The notes under the pieces are model-generated. The model saw only the letters and a list, made by a program, of their open reading frames with translations, was not told where the DNA came from and ran no database searches. From NCBI GenBank assembly GCA_030062745.1, contig CP099846.1, forward strand, positions 24,655,701 to 24,719,700: a stretch of DNA of 64,000 nucleotides, in the 5' to 3' direction. Shown here piece after piece: positions 1 to 10,060 of this stretch (the first letter of the stretch is position 1; the number at the start of each line of letters is the position of its first letter). Source of the stretch: Capitulum mitella. Taxonomy: Eukaryota; Arthropoda; Thecostraca; Pollicipedomorpha; Pollicipedidae. Both the position numbers and the translations under genes were made by a program.

Positions 1-995
1 CAGCAAACAACATCTTTCCAACCCTGGTGGCAGCTAAACTGTAATACACAAACGGCTACTTTCAAGAAAGAGTCAACGCTCCACGATGAGCACAGTTTCT
101 TAAGTCCACTGTGATTTCACACCGCGTCGACAGCTGACATCGTTCGACGACCATCTCCAGCTGAACACTGAGCATCCAGACACGGCCCCGTGACACCTTT
201 CGACTATTCCTGGCCAGTGTCTCCAACTCCAGTCCGGGCATCGCCGGCCACCTGGGAGCAATATCCCGCCGCTCATCGCGCCGGAGCCTCATCACGGAGG
301 TCCCCACGGCCGAGGTCAAGGGCGTGGACGCGGCGCCGCCACTTGGCGACGACAGCGAGGGGCCCTCATCGCGCCCGCCACGTGACCAGCGCACATGTCG
401 ACAACCATTACCGCCAGCTGGCTTGCCCCGCTAATGGCATGCGGACGCCCGGCAGATCTAATTCCGCTCGCGCAGCACTGTGCCGAGTGATTAACGTACA
501 CAGAGAACTATTCGTGAACGCAAAATGAGAAGCGATGTAAATGAGCAAAGCACAAGACAGGCTTCGTTATATTAGGAAGGCTACACAAAATGGGCAGTTT
601 TTGAGCCAGTCATGCAGGATGAATGGCAGCAGACTTCTCATGGATCCTATTGCCAGAAGGGCAAGGCGATATCTAAAACAGCATTACATTTTCTGGCATT
701 CGCCAAACCACGACCCGCACAGAGGACGTCTGAGCCTGACACACCCAGTGACGACCCTAAGATTTTCGGCATAACTGACGGGGACCAGGGCTGAACGGTG
801 GATTTTCGGCCACCGGACCGGCCGTGCCTGACAACACGAACATGAAGTGGCCGCCCTCTGTGTCTTACAACTGACCTTGGACAGTGCACGATAAGCCCCC
901 CCCCCCCGCCCGGGACAACGCCCGGGCAGTGGGGGCACTGTGAGCAGGCACGTGGTAGGACAGTGACCCGGGCAGACGCCAGAATATGGACACCA
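1..995. other. Intron-like DNA, no gene supported
   Basis: If the aconitase gene runs off the left edge, this is part of its second intron. The stretch at about 180-450 is GC-rich and open in several frames on both strands, but I found no convincing splice-bounded exon in it. A run of C residues and short GC hairpins lie at about 895-950. I looked on the minus strand for the next aconitase exon, which should encode a peptide like RLPFSIRVLLE, and did not see it. Confidence 0.5.
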
Positions 996-2220
996 TTAAC
1001 CCGTCCCCGACTGGGGGGCAGTTGACTGCCCCCCCATGAGGTTTTTCTGGGATTGCGAGAGAACGAACAAACACAGAGCCACCAAACTTTGTGTACCTTT
1101 TGTTTCATCAATTTTACATCTCGTGTCAAAATTTTGACCTCAGGTCAGGTCCGATGCCTGACCTAAGTCAGGTCAAACGGACTTATGTCCAAAAAAAGTT
1201 TAGCGCCCTGTAACTTTTTCGCAAAACAAGATATCTCAATAATACTTTCAAGGAATAGTGATCCTGATAGATGCAACAAATCTGCTATCTCAGATTTTTC
1301 GGAATTTTCCGGGTCATTGACCTAAGGTCAAGCCTATTTTTAAGACATACCGTCGTTTCTTTCGGAAATTGACGGGATATTTCATAACATTTTTAGTGTG
1401 GAGTGAATCAGACATCTAGTTACCGTCATTGGGCAAAGTATCACTGACTTCCAGCCATTGACCTGAGGTCAGGTCACGAATAACTGTAGTGAGCCAAAAT
1501 GTATACCGTCAAAATCGACGATGAATTACTCAGAATGGGTAGAAAATGGCAGAACTAGCTTGCATAGACGTAATAATACCAGGAACCTTAAAAAGATTTA
1601 AAAATTGCATATTTTGGAAATAAACAGGCATTCGCGAATAAAACTTCGCCAACTTTATAGATTGCTAACTAATCAATTTTTCAAAAATTTAAGCATGAGA
1701 AGCTATCACAAGAACCACAAAGATCAATAAAATATACATAGGTCGTCTTTTTTCGCGAAAATAAAGGAACGCTAAACTTAGTTCTCGTCAATTTAGTACC
1801 GCATACGGCAGCGGCGCACCCCGACAGCTAGCGGGAGAATTGTCGTGTCTTTAACTCAACGTTTCGGCGTATATATTGAACAAATCTGGGGAAATTAGAC
1901 GTATATCGGCATCCGGGGACATTTACTTATGCGCTGGTGCCTTTACCCTTGCGTTATTAGTCACAGCCCTTGAGATTCAGGCCATTTCTCGGTCTCATGC
2001 AGTCGGCTATGAGAAAACATATACAGGGCGTAAATTGGCTTACATATTATCTAAACTAAAGATGAGATCAGTTTCGAGCTCTACTCGTCACAAGATTTCC
2101 AACGGTATGCTTATTTTTATCGTGCGACCAACCGTTCGTGAGTTAGAGGGGGGCAGCCAATTGCCCCCCCCCCCCCAGTCGCCGATGTTCGAAACGGACC
2201 GATGGTCGTGCGCGGGTTAA
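996..2220 (+). mobile_element. piggyBac-like MITE, family A copy 1
   Basis: A 1225-bp element bounded by TTAA on both sides (996-999 and 2217-2220). The ends start TTAACCCG, and both ends carry an inner inverted repeat beginning CGACTGGGG. Four bases separate CCCG from the inner repeat on the left and 31 bases on the right. The canonical piggyBac element has a comparable asymmetry (3 and 31 bases). Each inner repeat is itself a hairpin of the form GGGGGGCAGTTGACTGCCCC. A second copy in inverted orientation at 36752-37964 matches over its whole length, which fixes the boundaries. There is no long open frame, so it is non-autonomous. A 114-codon open frame at 1876-2220 is matched in copy 2, but this follows from DNA similarity and no known domain is visible. 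Confidence 0.8.
1135..1471. repeat. TGACCT-N-AGGTCA palindromes in MITE A1
   Basis: Perfect everted palindromes TGACCTCAGGTCA (1135-1147), TGACCTAAGGTCA (1318-1330) and TGACCTGAGGTCA (1459-1471) lie in the left half of the element. A related CCTGAC-CTAA-GTCAGG inverted repeat is at 1157-1172. AGGTCA is the core half-site of many nuclear receptors. Whether any protein binds here is unknown. Confidence 0.7.
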
Positions 2221-3001
2221 GAGGCCACAGAGGGATCAGGTTTTGCCACTGACTTAACAGGCTTTGGGACTGGCCTGGAGCTGCCTGACCGAATCCAGCA
2301 CTCCCACTACCCTGGTCCTGTTCTAAAGTGGCCATTTTTGGAGCCATCCGTCCCTGCACATGACCAACCTGTGGAACCTGTGACATTTGTCTGTCCAACT
2401 GTTGGTACATGATCAGTTTCTATGCCTTTGGCAGCAGGCTGGTGCCAATCCAAAACAATCAGTCTCTGACTACCGTTTGACAAAACTGATGTGGTATAAC
2501 CTTCTAGTCTGAATGATGGTTTGTGAAAATGATATGAATGGGCATGATGCATAAGGTGGTTAACAGGCAACTGCAGTAAATAAAAAAAACAATTTATGTG
2601 AGAAAACACCACTACATTTAGATCCAATTACAGAAAACCTTAAGTATGATGCTTCCTTTTCCCCTGTTCCAGATATACAGCTAGACAATGGTCAGCTCAA
2701 CAGCTTGCAAATGGACAGCATACATAATATATCACACATCTGGTCAGTTTTACTCCTCAATGCATGGCCAATGACACAAAAGCATGCAAAAAGACTGTGG
2801 CAATTATATAACATATTACTGCTTAAATACCAGTGACAGATGACAGATGAAGCCTTAATGGGAGTTTGCAGGTAAAAATGGATAATGGGGAAGCCTAGGC
2901 CATAGGGTACAGTTCCAACATGGCAATGCATGTTAATAATAAATATTTTTGAAGAGAAGGGCAGGCAGATATATGACCCAAACAAAAGTAACACTACTCA
3001 C
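2221..3001. other. Rest of aconitase intron 2, nothing else seen
   Basis: Moderately AT-rich DNA between the MITE and exon 2 of the aconitase gene. The minus-strand donor GTGAGT at 3001-2996 starts this intron. Open frames here are short, lack splice support, and show no domain I recognise. Confidence 0.5.
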
Positions 3002-3097
3002 CATATCTGGGGTCATTCAAGGCTGTGATGTCATAGTAGTGGTAGGTGGACCCCTCCACAGTCAGATCCTTCAGGAGGTGATCATAGGGATTTGTGC
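3002..3097 (-). CDS. ACO1: Aconitase / IRP1 exon 2
   Basis: On the minus strand a pyrimidine-rich acceptor ending TTTCTACAG precedes a 96-nt exon that ends at a strong donor, ATG|GTGAGT. It enters and leaves in phase 1 and encodes TNPYDHLLKDLTVEG, then STYHYYDITALNDPRYG. This matches the N-terminus of cytosolic aconitase / iron regulatory protein 1, which has the pattern NPF-HL, then a short loop, then a K-Y/F-Y-L/I-x-x-L stretch ending DSRYG just before RLPFSIRVLLE. The family protein is about 890 residues and is a 4Fe-4S aconitase that, without its cluster, binds iron-responsive elements in mRNA. Only the first 32-33 residues from this exon are present. The cluster cysteines and the catalytic core lie beyond the left edge, so this cannot show whether the product is an enzyme, an RNA binder or both. 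A mitochondrial aconitase is less likely, because its N-terminus does not have this pattern. Confidence 0.8.
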
Positions 3098-4239
3098 CTG
3101 TAGAAAGAAATCTGGATTAGTAATGTCAGTCTCACTAATCTAAAACTTTGTGAGCAACACTTAACCCTTGCCCAACACAAGAGATTTCCACTGGCAATGT
3201 TGATGAAGATGGGGTGGCAGGCACCCCGCTTGCCCCTAAATGAGCTAGCACATCAGGCCAAAAAGCAATCAATGGCTGTGTGCCCAAGGAACTGCCTGTC
3301 AGTTCAACCAGTCACCTTCCAGATTAGGTCAAACTTTAAGGTTGGAAACTATAAGTTAATTTCAGGAGCCAGAAACAACAGATCATGGGCCAAACAAGCC
3401 TAAAATCATCCTCTTTACCATGTTCATTGCAGAAAAGTTGTGCTAAAATATTCTCATCATTATATTACACAAACACATATAATACAAAAATCAAGGACAA
3501 AAGTCACCAGAGGTCACTGACCATGTTTGACCATGACAAGGTAAAGGACCTGTTTCAGTATAGTAGTCCATGTGAACATGTGGACTACCATACTGAACTA
3601 TGTTATGGCTGTCATCTGCTGTTTAGGCATACCTATTGCCCTTAAAACAGTATAAAAGTCATCTGGTGTAAAGATCTCTGTAAGTCTTCATTCACGATGT
3701 CACTGCTCAATGACCTACAGTGACTCGGGGTCACTCTTTTTAAACCACGCACCAACAATGCAGTCAGTTATGCCAAATTTCACTGTGCTGCTGTGCACTG
3801 CACTGTTGAATCACATGGTGCCACGAATGCTACAAGGGAGGTGGCATCCACCCCTCATCTGATGAGTTAAGGCTGTGATGCTGGAGGGCATTGAAAGCAA
3901 AATTCTGTGCACACACAGTTTATGCATACTGATAATCTTTGGCTGGTTACTGGAGTAGACAGGTACTCCTGTTTCCATGCTGTGATACATAAACCTAACA
4001 TACAAAATAAACAACACAAAAATAAAAATAAAACATACAAAAACATGATTACGAATAGTTCACTTTTAAGCAAGTTCAACTTGCAATTTTGGAAGAAGTA
4101 ATTTTTGCCATTTTATGTTTTCATCTACGGGAAGGTTGGGTACACTATGAGCTACATTTTTTCCAAACAGCATTTATTGCCCGATTTCAACATACGCCAG
4201 TTGCGGCCAGTAATTGCAACTAAAACTTGTGTTGAGTAC
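3098..4239 (-). other. Aconitase intron 1
   Basis: A 1.14-kb intron inferred between the exon 1 donor (CAG|GTACTC, minus strand) and the exon 2 acceptor. It contains scattered AGGTCA/TGACC motifs at about 3500-3560 and 3705-3740 (for example TGACCTACAGTGAC). No other gene is seen in it. Confidence 0.6.
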
Positions 4240-4252
4240 CTGGAGCGTCCAT
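4240..4252 (-). CDS. ACO1: Aconitase / IRP1 exon 1, start codon
   Basis: On the minus strand ATG GAC GCT CCA G is followed at once by the donor GTACTC. This 13-nt coding exon ends in phase 1, exactly what exon 2 needs, and splicing gives MDAPGTNPYDHLL. That start resembles the usual short lead before NPF-HL in IRP1 proteins. I chose this ATG because it is the nearest one upstream that combines an in-phase donor with a plausible N-terminus. Other upstream ATGs (about 3420 and 3530) lack a matching donor. A transcript would be needed to prove it. Confidence 0.6.
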
Positions 4253-4643
4253 GAGTATGTCGTTACGAGGGCGTAAGTAGGTGTCCTAACAAGGTAGTCA
4301 AAAGCCTTCTCTCCTCCACAAATGCACCACGTATGTTCGCACACACCCTTGCACGGACCACCCGCTTTCAGGGCAGGGGCGCAAGAGAGGACGCCCTGAC
4401 GAGGTGACCTTGAAAGTTATTTGCAACAGTCGACTGTAGCTGTCGCTAATTTTTCGTCTGTTCGATGGCATTCGGCTTCGCTACCAGAGCATATTTATGA
4501 CGTCATCAATGCATTTCAGTTTCTGCGTCATTTGCTAAGAGCTAGGTAGGTAAGGCGCATCCAAGGTAACATGCGCCCTAGTTGTGGAAGAAAGTAAACA
4601 GCGACGGGAAATGGGAAGAGGGCGAGGGGCCGGTCCGCTAACC
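4253..4643. promoter_or_regulatory. Possible bidirectional promoter
   Basis: This 391-bp spacer separates the minus-strand aconitase start codon (4252) from a plus-strand ATG in a strong Kozak context (ACCATGG, 4644). It is richer in G+C than the flanking introns. I see no clear TATA box. The assignment as a shared promoter is inference from position only. Confidence 0.35.
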
Positions 4644-4698
4644 ATGGCATCCACTTTACAGTTTATACCTCCGGACTCCCTCAGATTAATCCTGTACG
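4644..4698 (+). CDS. Candidate first exon, divergent gene
   Basis: ATG in a perfect Kozak context opens MASTLQFIPPDSLRLILY, followed by a possible donor G|GTGAAC in phase 1 at 4699. Without splicing the frame ends at 4754 after 36 codons. The peptide looks coding in composition, but I recognise no family. A possible partner is an acceptor at 5571 (TTTCTCACACAG) that enters in phase 1 and continues EWKNHFQSYGTGALQWLL until a TGA at 5664. I cannot connect that stretch in frame to the better-supported exon at 5765. It is either the start of the three-exon gene downstream or unrelated. Confidence 0.35.
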
Positions 4699-4835
4699 GT
4701 GAACGTGCCACTGCAGGCACAAATATCTTGATGCAAAGATTTACCCTTAAATGAGATGAAAAGCACTGCAGAGCCGAAAAAATCATACCTGCCGATGTAC
4801 AAAGTCCCAATAAGCCACAGCCCACTATTATTTGA

Positions 4836-5375
4836 TGTGTCAAGACAGCCCACGGTCAGCCCACGCTCAGCCCACGGTCAGCCCATAAGAGCGACCCCTT
4901 CAAAAGCGCGCAAAATGCACCATGTAATGCATCGCGACGAACTGAACACGATAGTGCAATTTAATGTTGGGTGCATCCAATACTTCAGCCTCCAGAGCCA
5001 ATTATCAAAAAAGGGGTGAGAGTTTCTCACTAATATTCACAGTCAACTGCATATAGTCAAGTAGCATCTCAAACGACTCCCCGTGTCAAGCCGAGCTCAA
5101 AACTACCTCTTGTTTATCGATATCTTTTCAACGTTTTGAGAAACATGCATCCAGAATCGGTTTTTCGCCAATGTTTTATTTTCCATACGCTTTAACATTG
5201 AAGGCAACGGTCGTGAATTGGCCAGCCCCTACGATTTGTCTAATTTTTCGTGTATGGGTACCCTGACCAAGAACACACTGCCTGGCAGTGAAATTTGCCG
5301 GGTGGATTTATATTCTCACCGATCACATGGGGTGAGAATTTCTCACTAAAATTCACAACCGACTTCATATAGTTC
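4836..5375 (-). mobile_element. Repeat element C, inverted copy
   Basis: On the minus strand this matches the element at 12520-13820: about one and a half units of the ~317-bp tandem core, then a 3' tail with a short G/C-rich triplication. The tail here reads AGCCCACGGTC three times with one variant (4849-4888). Similarity stops near TGTGTCAAG at 4836, which marks one true end of the element. The other end at about 5375 falls inside a core unit, so this copy is truncated there. Confidence 0.7.
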
Positions 5376-5391
5376 TTGTCTTGCGAAAGAC

Positions 5392-5416
5392 GTCATGACC
5401 GTCCTTTGGTCATGAC
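5392..5416. repeat. 9-bp perfect hairpin
   Basis: GTCATGACC and GGTCATGAC flank a 7-base loop. The arm is itself nearly palindromic. No function is evident. Confidence 0.6.
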
Positions 5417-5571
5417 GACAGCTGGGGTTTCATCTCGCCGGAGGCAGGGAAAATGACCTGGTTCGTCAGCTAAAAGCAGACCTCAGTTGAAAATCGGTCA
5501 AATGGCATGGAGGGAAGAAAGCCATGGCAGGGATCTTGCCGGCCACCTTTGTCTCGTTATTTCTCACACAG

Positions 5572-5718
5572 CCGAATGGAAGAACCATTTTCAGTCATAC
5601 GGCACGGGTGCCCTGCAATGGTTATTAGCTGTTCCGATCATCTCCTGGCGCTTTACCCTCCTCTGAAGTTCCCCGACGTGATCCTCTATGAAGCTCGTCG
5701 CTGGCACCGACTGACCAG
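5572..5718 (+). other. Coding-like stretch, frame broken
   Basis: The stretch begins after an acceptor-like CACACAG and ends at a donor-like CAG|GTTAGT. The first part is open as EWKNHFQSYGTGALQWLL. The second part is open in another frame as LLALYPPLKFPDVILYEAR. The switch of frame near 5660 could be a sequence error, a real frameshift or chance. If spliced to 5765 by a 46-bp intron the phases do not match. Confidence 0.25.
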
Positions 5719-5764
5719 GTTAGTCAGCCTCGTCTGACCAGCCTGACTGGCGCCCTGGCGGCAG

Positions 5765-6001
5765 GACCCGGCCAAGCTGAAGGCGCTGCTGGGCCTGCAC
5801 ATCGGGCTGCGCTCGCTGCTGACGGTCAGCCCGGACGACGACGCCGTGACCCAATGCGTGCCCGTCTCCGACTGGCGGGACCTGGGCACGCGGCGTGTCA
5901 CCGTGCTCACCGTGCGCCGGCCGCTGGCGCCGTCCGGCGGCGGCCTGGACAGCCTGCTCGCCGCCGATCCCGACCTCACCAACTTCGCTGCCGTGTTCAA
6001 G
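5765..6001 (+). CDS. Unrecognised gene, internal exon
   Basis: This 237-nt exon is very GC-rich at third positions. It runs from an acceptor (GGCGGCAG) to a donor (AAG|GTGCGG), phase 0 at both ends, and gives 79 codons. It reads DPAKLKALLGLHIGLRSLLTV, then a stretch with SDWRDLGTRRVTVLTVRRPL, then ADPDLTNFAAVFK. The stops at 5735 and 5744 in this frame show that the exon begins after them. It joins in phase to exons at 6469 and 6895. I do not recognise the family and see no signal peptide, membrane segment or catalytic motif. The sharp rise in G+C over the flanks and consistent phases across three exons argue for a real gene. Upstream exons are not settled; candidates are at 4644 and 5572. 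Confidence 0.6.
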
Positions 6002-6468
6002 GTGCGGTCTGGGCCCGGCTGGGTGCCGCTGTCACGTGGGGTGGCCTCAGAGGAACTCGCACAGCGCCGTGAAAACACTGTTTTTTTTTACATATGAGTG
6101 TCGCCGGTACTCATCGAAATAACTGCGGGGACAAGGTGCATGGACTGGGGTGGGACGTATCCCCTTTAGTTGTTACAAAATGCGATTCTCCCCCAATTTT
6201 GGTCGGAAGGGCCGGAAGGTAACGTTTTTCGCAATTTCCCGTTGAAAAGTAAGATTTTGGGTCGTCCCCCTATTCCGATTTGCCCCCCACCCCAATTTCT
6301 GAGGCATGACTTCACCCATGCCTCTGCTAATTGCTAGGAACCTGAGCACAATGACAGGTGTCGAAACACCGGACCACGAGCGGAGTTCTGAGCACTGCGT
6401 CACTCAAGCGAGCGGGCTGCGCTGTTGACAACTGTCGTGAACAATGTCCAACCGCCCGTCGTTTCCAG
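6002..6468 (+). other. Intron of the unrecognised gene
   Basis: A 467-bp intron from GTGCGG to the acceptor CGTTTCCAG. It holds nothing else that I can see. Confidence 0.55.
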
Positions 6469-6607
6469 AAATCCGGACTGAGCGCCGAACTGAAGAAGGG
6501 GGACCCTTACACACTGCTGGCAGTGGTCAACACCGGTCTGAAAAACGTCAAAGCGCCGGATACCAAGAAAAAGGCCGCACGGTTCATTCGCCTGCACCTG
6601 ATCAAAG
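6469..6607 (+). CDS. Unrecognised gene, middle exon
   Basis: A 139-nt exon after the acceptor GTTTCCAG, ending at a consensus donor AAAG|GTACGT. It enters in phase 0 and leaves in phase 1. It encodes KSGLSAELKKGDPYTLLAVV, then NTGLKNVKAPDTKKKAARFI and RLHLIK. The sequence is lysine-rich, in contrast to the arginine-rich exon before it. The splice signals are the best of the three exons. No known domain is recognised. Confidence 0.6.
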
Positions 6608-6758
6608 GTACGTACGTTCCCGGAACGTGCCTTGTCGTAGCGTTCTCAGTTTGCTTTGCTGTCTGGGTTGTGGCGCCTGTGTCGCGACAGTCCTTTGGTC
6701 CTGCTGTTTCCTGTCCAGCTGAGCTCCGGGAATACTGCCGCGGCTCCGGGTCTCAGAA

Positions 6759-6894
6759 CCCTGCTGTGACGGGAGCGCTGCTGTTCCAGTACCCTGCTTA
6801 CCCTGCTGTGACCGGGTCGCTGCTGTTCCAGTACCCTGCTGTGGCTGCATTGCTGTTCTAATATCCTGCTGTGACCGGGTGGCTGCCGTTACAG
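6759..6894 (+). repeat. Intronic ~33-bp tandem repeat with acceptor
   Basis: Units start at about 6759, 6801, 6834 and 6864 with the core CCCTGCTGTGACCGGG and then GCTGCTGTTCCAG. The last unit ends in TTACAG, which is the acceptor of the next exon. The earlier units end in TTCCAG or a relative, so the intron carries repeated acceptor-like sequences. Confidence 0.6.
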
Positions 6895-7121
6895 ATGCCG
6901 TGTGCTGCAGCAGCCTGTCAACGTACGGCTCCATGTACCCGCTGTCGGGCGGCGGCCGGCTGGTGGCGTGCGCGCTCTACCGCGGCGCCGCGTTCCGCCT
7001 GGTCGGCGACTACTCCGCGCCCGCCGTGCGCTCGGTCAGCTGCGACCGCTTCGCCGCCAACGGTGTGGTCCACAAGCTGGCGTACCCGCTGGCCGGGCCG
7101 GACGCCCATGTGGACCCGTAG
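6895..7121 (+). CDS. Unrecognised gene, last exon to TAG
   Basis: The exon enters in phase 1 so that the split codon reads D. It encodes DAVCCSSLSTYGSMYPLSG, then a stretch with RLVACALYRGAAFRLVGDYS, and ends AYPLAGPDAHVDP before TAG at 7119-7121. Third positions are strongly G or C. Downstream of the TAG the same frame stays open for 15 codons, VVESGFPYYHPFGFY, to TGA at 7167-7169. The TAG could be the true stop, a read-through stop, a nonsense mutation or a sequencing error. A donor-like GTAGGT spans it, but I found no in-phase exon to follow. Small residues, tyrosine and three cysteines dominate, and no family is recognised. Confidence 0.6.
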
Positions 7122-7169
7122 GTGGTCGAGTCCGGCTTCCCCTACTACCACCCGTTCGGGTTTTACTGA
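7122..7169 (+). other. In-frame 15-codon extension after TAG
   Basis: The frame of the preceding exon continues through VVESGFPYYHPFGFY to TGA. The codons keep the GC-rich third positions of the exon, and the peptide is not low complexity. This is what an exon with a single changed codon would look like. Confidence 0.4.
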
Positions 7170-10060
7170 GCGGTCGGCGCCGGCGGCCGCCGGCCGGTGG
7201 GGAGGACCGGGCCGCGTGGGGCGGCGGCCGCGCGGCTCGGTTTTCTCGTCGTCGCTGCCCTGACGCCGCGGGTGGACGGCGGTCCTCGTGGCTCGCGGAT
7301 GTCGCACGGCGAACGCGCGGCGTCGTTAGATTAATATTGGTAGAGGTCACCAGGTGAAATACATGTGCTAAAGTTGAAGCCTGTTTTGGGCTGCGCTGGG
7401 ACAAACGAGGCTACTGTGGAATAGTTCGGAGCGACATTTCCAGCTTTCCACGACCAGCTGCGTCGTTCGTAGTTTGTGACAAGTTGCTGCGGGGAATGAC
7501 GGCAGGAGCCTGACGTCTGCAGCTACGGTTTGTTAAGCCCTTCCAGCTGCGTCAGCGATACAGTACGCGTCGAACCGAGCTCGGGCGCATCGGGAAAGTG
7601 TCGCGTTCTGTCAGCAGTCTTCATCAAACACTGCTGTTTCAACAAACACACGGAACGGGACTCCTAAGGGCTTCCCCAAAACTGCTTGAAATGCAAATCT
7701 CATTTTAGCCCTCGCGCTTCGGAGCATTTTTGCTGTCCCGGCCTGACTTTGCATTCAGAGTAACTGTCGCGCAGTTACGGTTTTAAATATCATCCAGAGG
7801 TATCACCTTCTCGACGCGAACTCACCACCTCATTCAAGCGAGCCCTAAAAAGAGGCGAATCACATGAGGTCGCCGGCTCGATTTCTCTCGACATAATCAC
7901 TCGACAAGGCCAGCTGAGTGACGAGTCGTGAGCATCCCTCTCCTTACTCCCTCCTCTTAACACTCTCGCTCTCTCCTTTTGCCTGGAAACACCCGAGCCT
8001 GTCACGAGCCCGAGACCCGCACAGGCAACACGCGTTAATTCTCGTCAGACTTCCCCGTACGTTGATCGCGGGCCCTTGACTAGCTGGTTGTATTTGATTG
8101 TTTAGCGTTCGCCGAGGTGGCGTCGGATCTCAGAGACCACTTGACTGTATGCCAGGCAGTCAGGCTGACCGAGCTACGCGAAAATAAGCATAAAAGGTAA
8201 TCCTGAGCAGCACGACCGTAAAGCTTTTCAGCAGTTATGACAAGACTTCTTATAACCTGGAAGAACGCAAATCGCCTCAAAACTGCCAAAAGCTTTCAGA
8301 GGTTTGTGATTAACACCCTGTTTTAATCAGGGCATTCATTCTCACCCCGCCTCATTACGTGAAGCACTTTTTGCAGACACAAGTCTTTCATTTGCGGCTT
8401 GCACCAGCAGGTATGAGCGCATGTGCGAACATAATAAACGCACATACGCAGTACAAGCATACAGCACGCCACGCTCTCGAAAATATTTAAGTATGCAGCA
8501 CGCTATGCCTAAGTATACCGTACGCTACGCACACCATGAATTAATGAAGGTACTGTGACTAACATAAACACATATACAGCCTCTTATCGAGTTCAGATTT
8601 ACCTCGACATTCGTATGTCTTGGACGGCATTTCTACTAGGTACAAACAGAACAGTTGGAACCCATAATCTTATATAATCTTAATCTTATATAGTCTTAAT
8701 CATAAGCTGCTCCGTTAGTTTTGCTACCCCTTTTTTGTGTGTCATAATGGCGGCGAACAATATCATAAAATTCATCAATGCATGATCGGTCTCCCAATGT
8801 TGAGCAGCACCAGATGCAATGTTTGGCAAGAAGGATAATCAGCTTCTGCACTCTTGTGATAATCGTATTCAGCACCAGGTTTGCCCAGGTCGATGTTCTT
8901 TGCATCGAGACTACCCGGATTAAATGTTGTCGCGATTATTTCCCTCAGACAAGTAATATTGGCACAATGCGCAAGCAAACGTCGAATAGTTTCAACAAGA
9001 GCGCACAGAAAACACACGTGTCTTCGCAGCTTATGTTCTAAAGTTCAAGGTATCTCTCGCTGGCGAGAACTCTGTGTAGGATTCTTAACTGAGTCCACTT
9101 AGCAGTGTAATCGCACCATTTTTCGTTCACCGCCTTATAAACTCCTTTCCAATCAAGTCCTGCAGGTAAGAATAATTCCGTGCTCTATTTTTGTTGGGGT
9201 GAATTAGAAACCAGTCTAGCTGATGTTACTAACAACTGGAATGCCCGTTACATTTGTCGTTTGCATCATCTTGCCTAATAATAACTGGTATTCCTTGCCA
9301 TTTGGAAAGTTATTGCGTTGCAATATTTTACATTCCGACGGAATAGCTGTTATGAAGGCGAACCAGGTTAGGAAATCGCATCTGGGGCGTTTGTTTGCAT
9401 TCGCTGCAGTGAGTACGTGTGATCTGACAATTCTTCATTCAAGAAGACAATGCGTCTTCTTATATGTTCAAGCGGGTCTGACAGAGCAAAAGAAAACCTG
9501 AAGTTGTTGTAAATGGCGGCAAGTTTGCTAGCTATGTCATCTGAAACGTTTCGGCCAAACTGAAGACGGTTTTGCGATGCTGTGATGCAAGAGTTAAAAC
9601 AAAGGGATTATGGTGAGACGGCCTGGAGTATTCTGCTCAGACATGACTACCTGTGGGTGCGTTATTCAGCACCTGTTCTTTCGGGACCCACCGATTTGAT
9701 CGGAGAAATTCAAACGGTTATTATTTTCCTCTAGAAATCGTGACGGTTGTATCCGTGGCATGACTGATGACGTCGCTGGTCATGTAAGGTACATAAAAAG
9801 CGCAAAATTGTCTGACGACTTTGAAGCCCTGTAACACCCGCAATCAGGACCCATTTTAAGGAAGTTTCCACTGGGGAGAGGATGACTAAATGTTCAGTAG
9901 GTCTAGGACCGCCATTGGCAATCCCGTCTGAAATCCTGTTCACTGTCGATGAGGGTGGGTACAGTCTTAAAATCATATGTCCGATGTTTGTAAACGCTGA
10001 GGTCATTATTGTCGCCACCTTACTCCGGTGTAGGCAAGGCCAGTGAAAGTGCCGGTAACA
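7170..10060. other. Intergenic, no gene supported
   Basis: GC-rich to about 7330, then mixed composition. ATGGCGGC motifs at about 8749 (plus) and 9513 (plus) open only 13 and 16 codons. Open frames up to 150 codons near 6902-7404 are shadows of the GC-rich exon. I see no recognisable gene. Confidence 0.5.

Noticed and set aside
1-995. Search for aconitase exon 3 on the minus strand
   Set aside because: No sequence like RLPFSIRVLLE after an acceptor; it presumably lies beyond the left edge.
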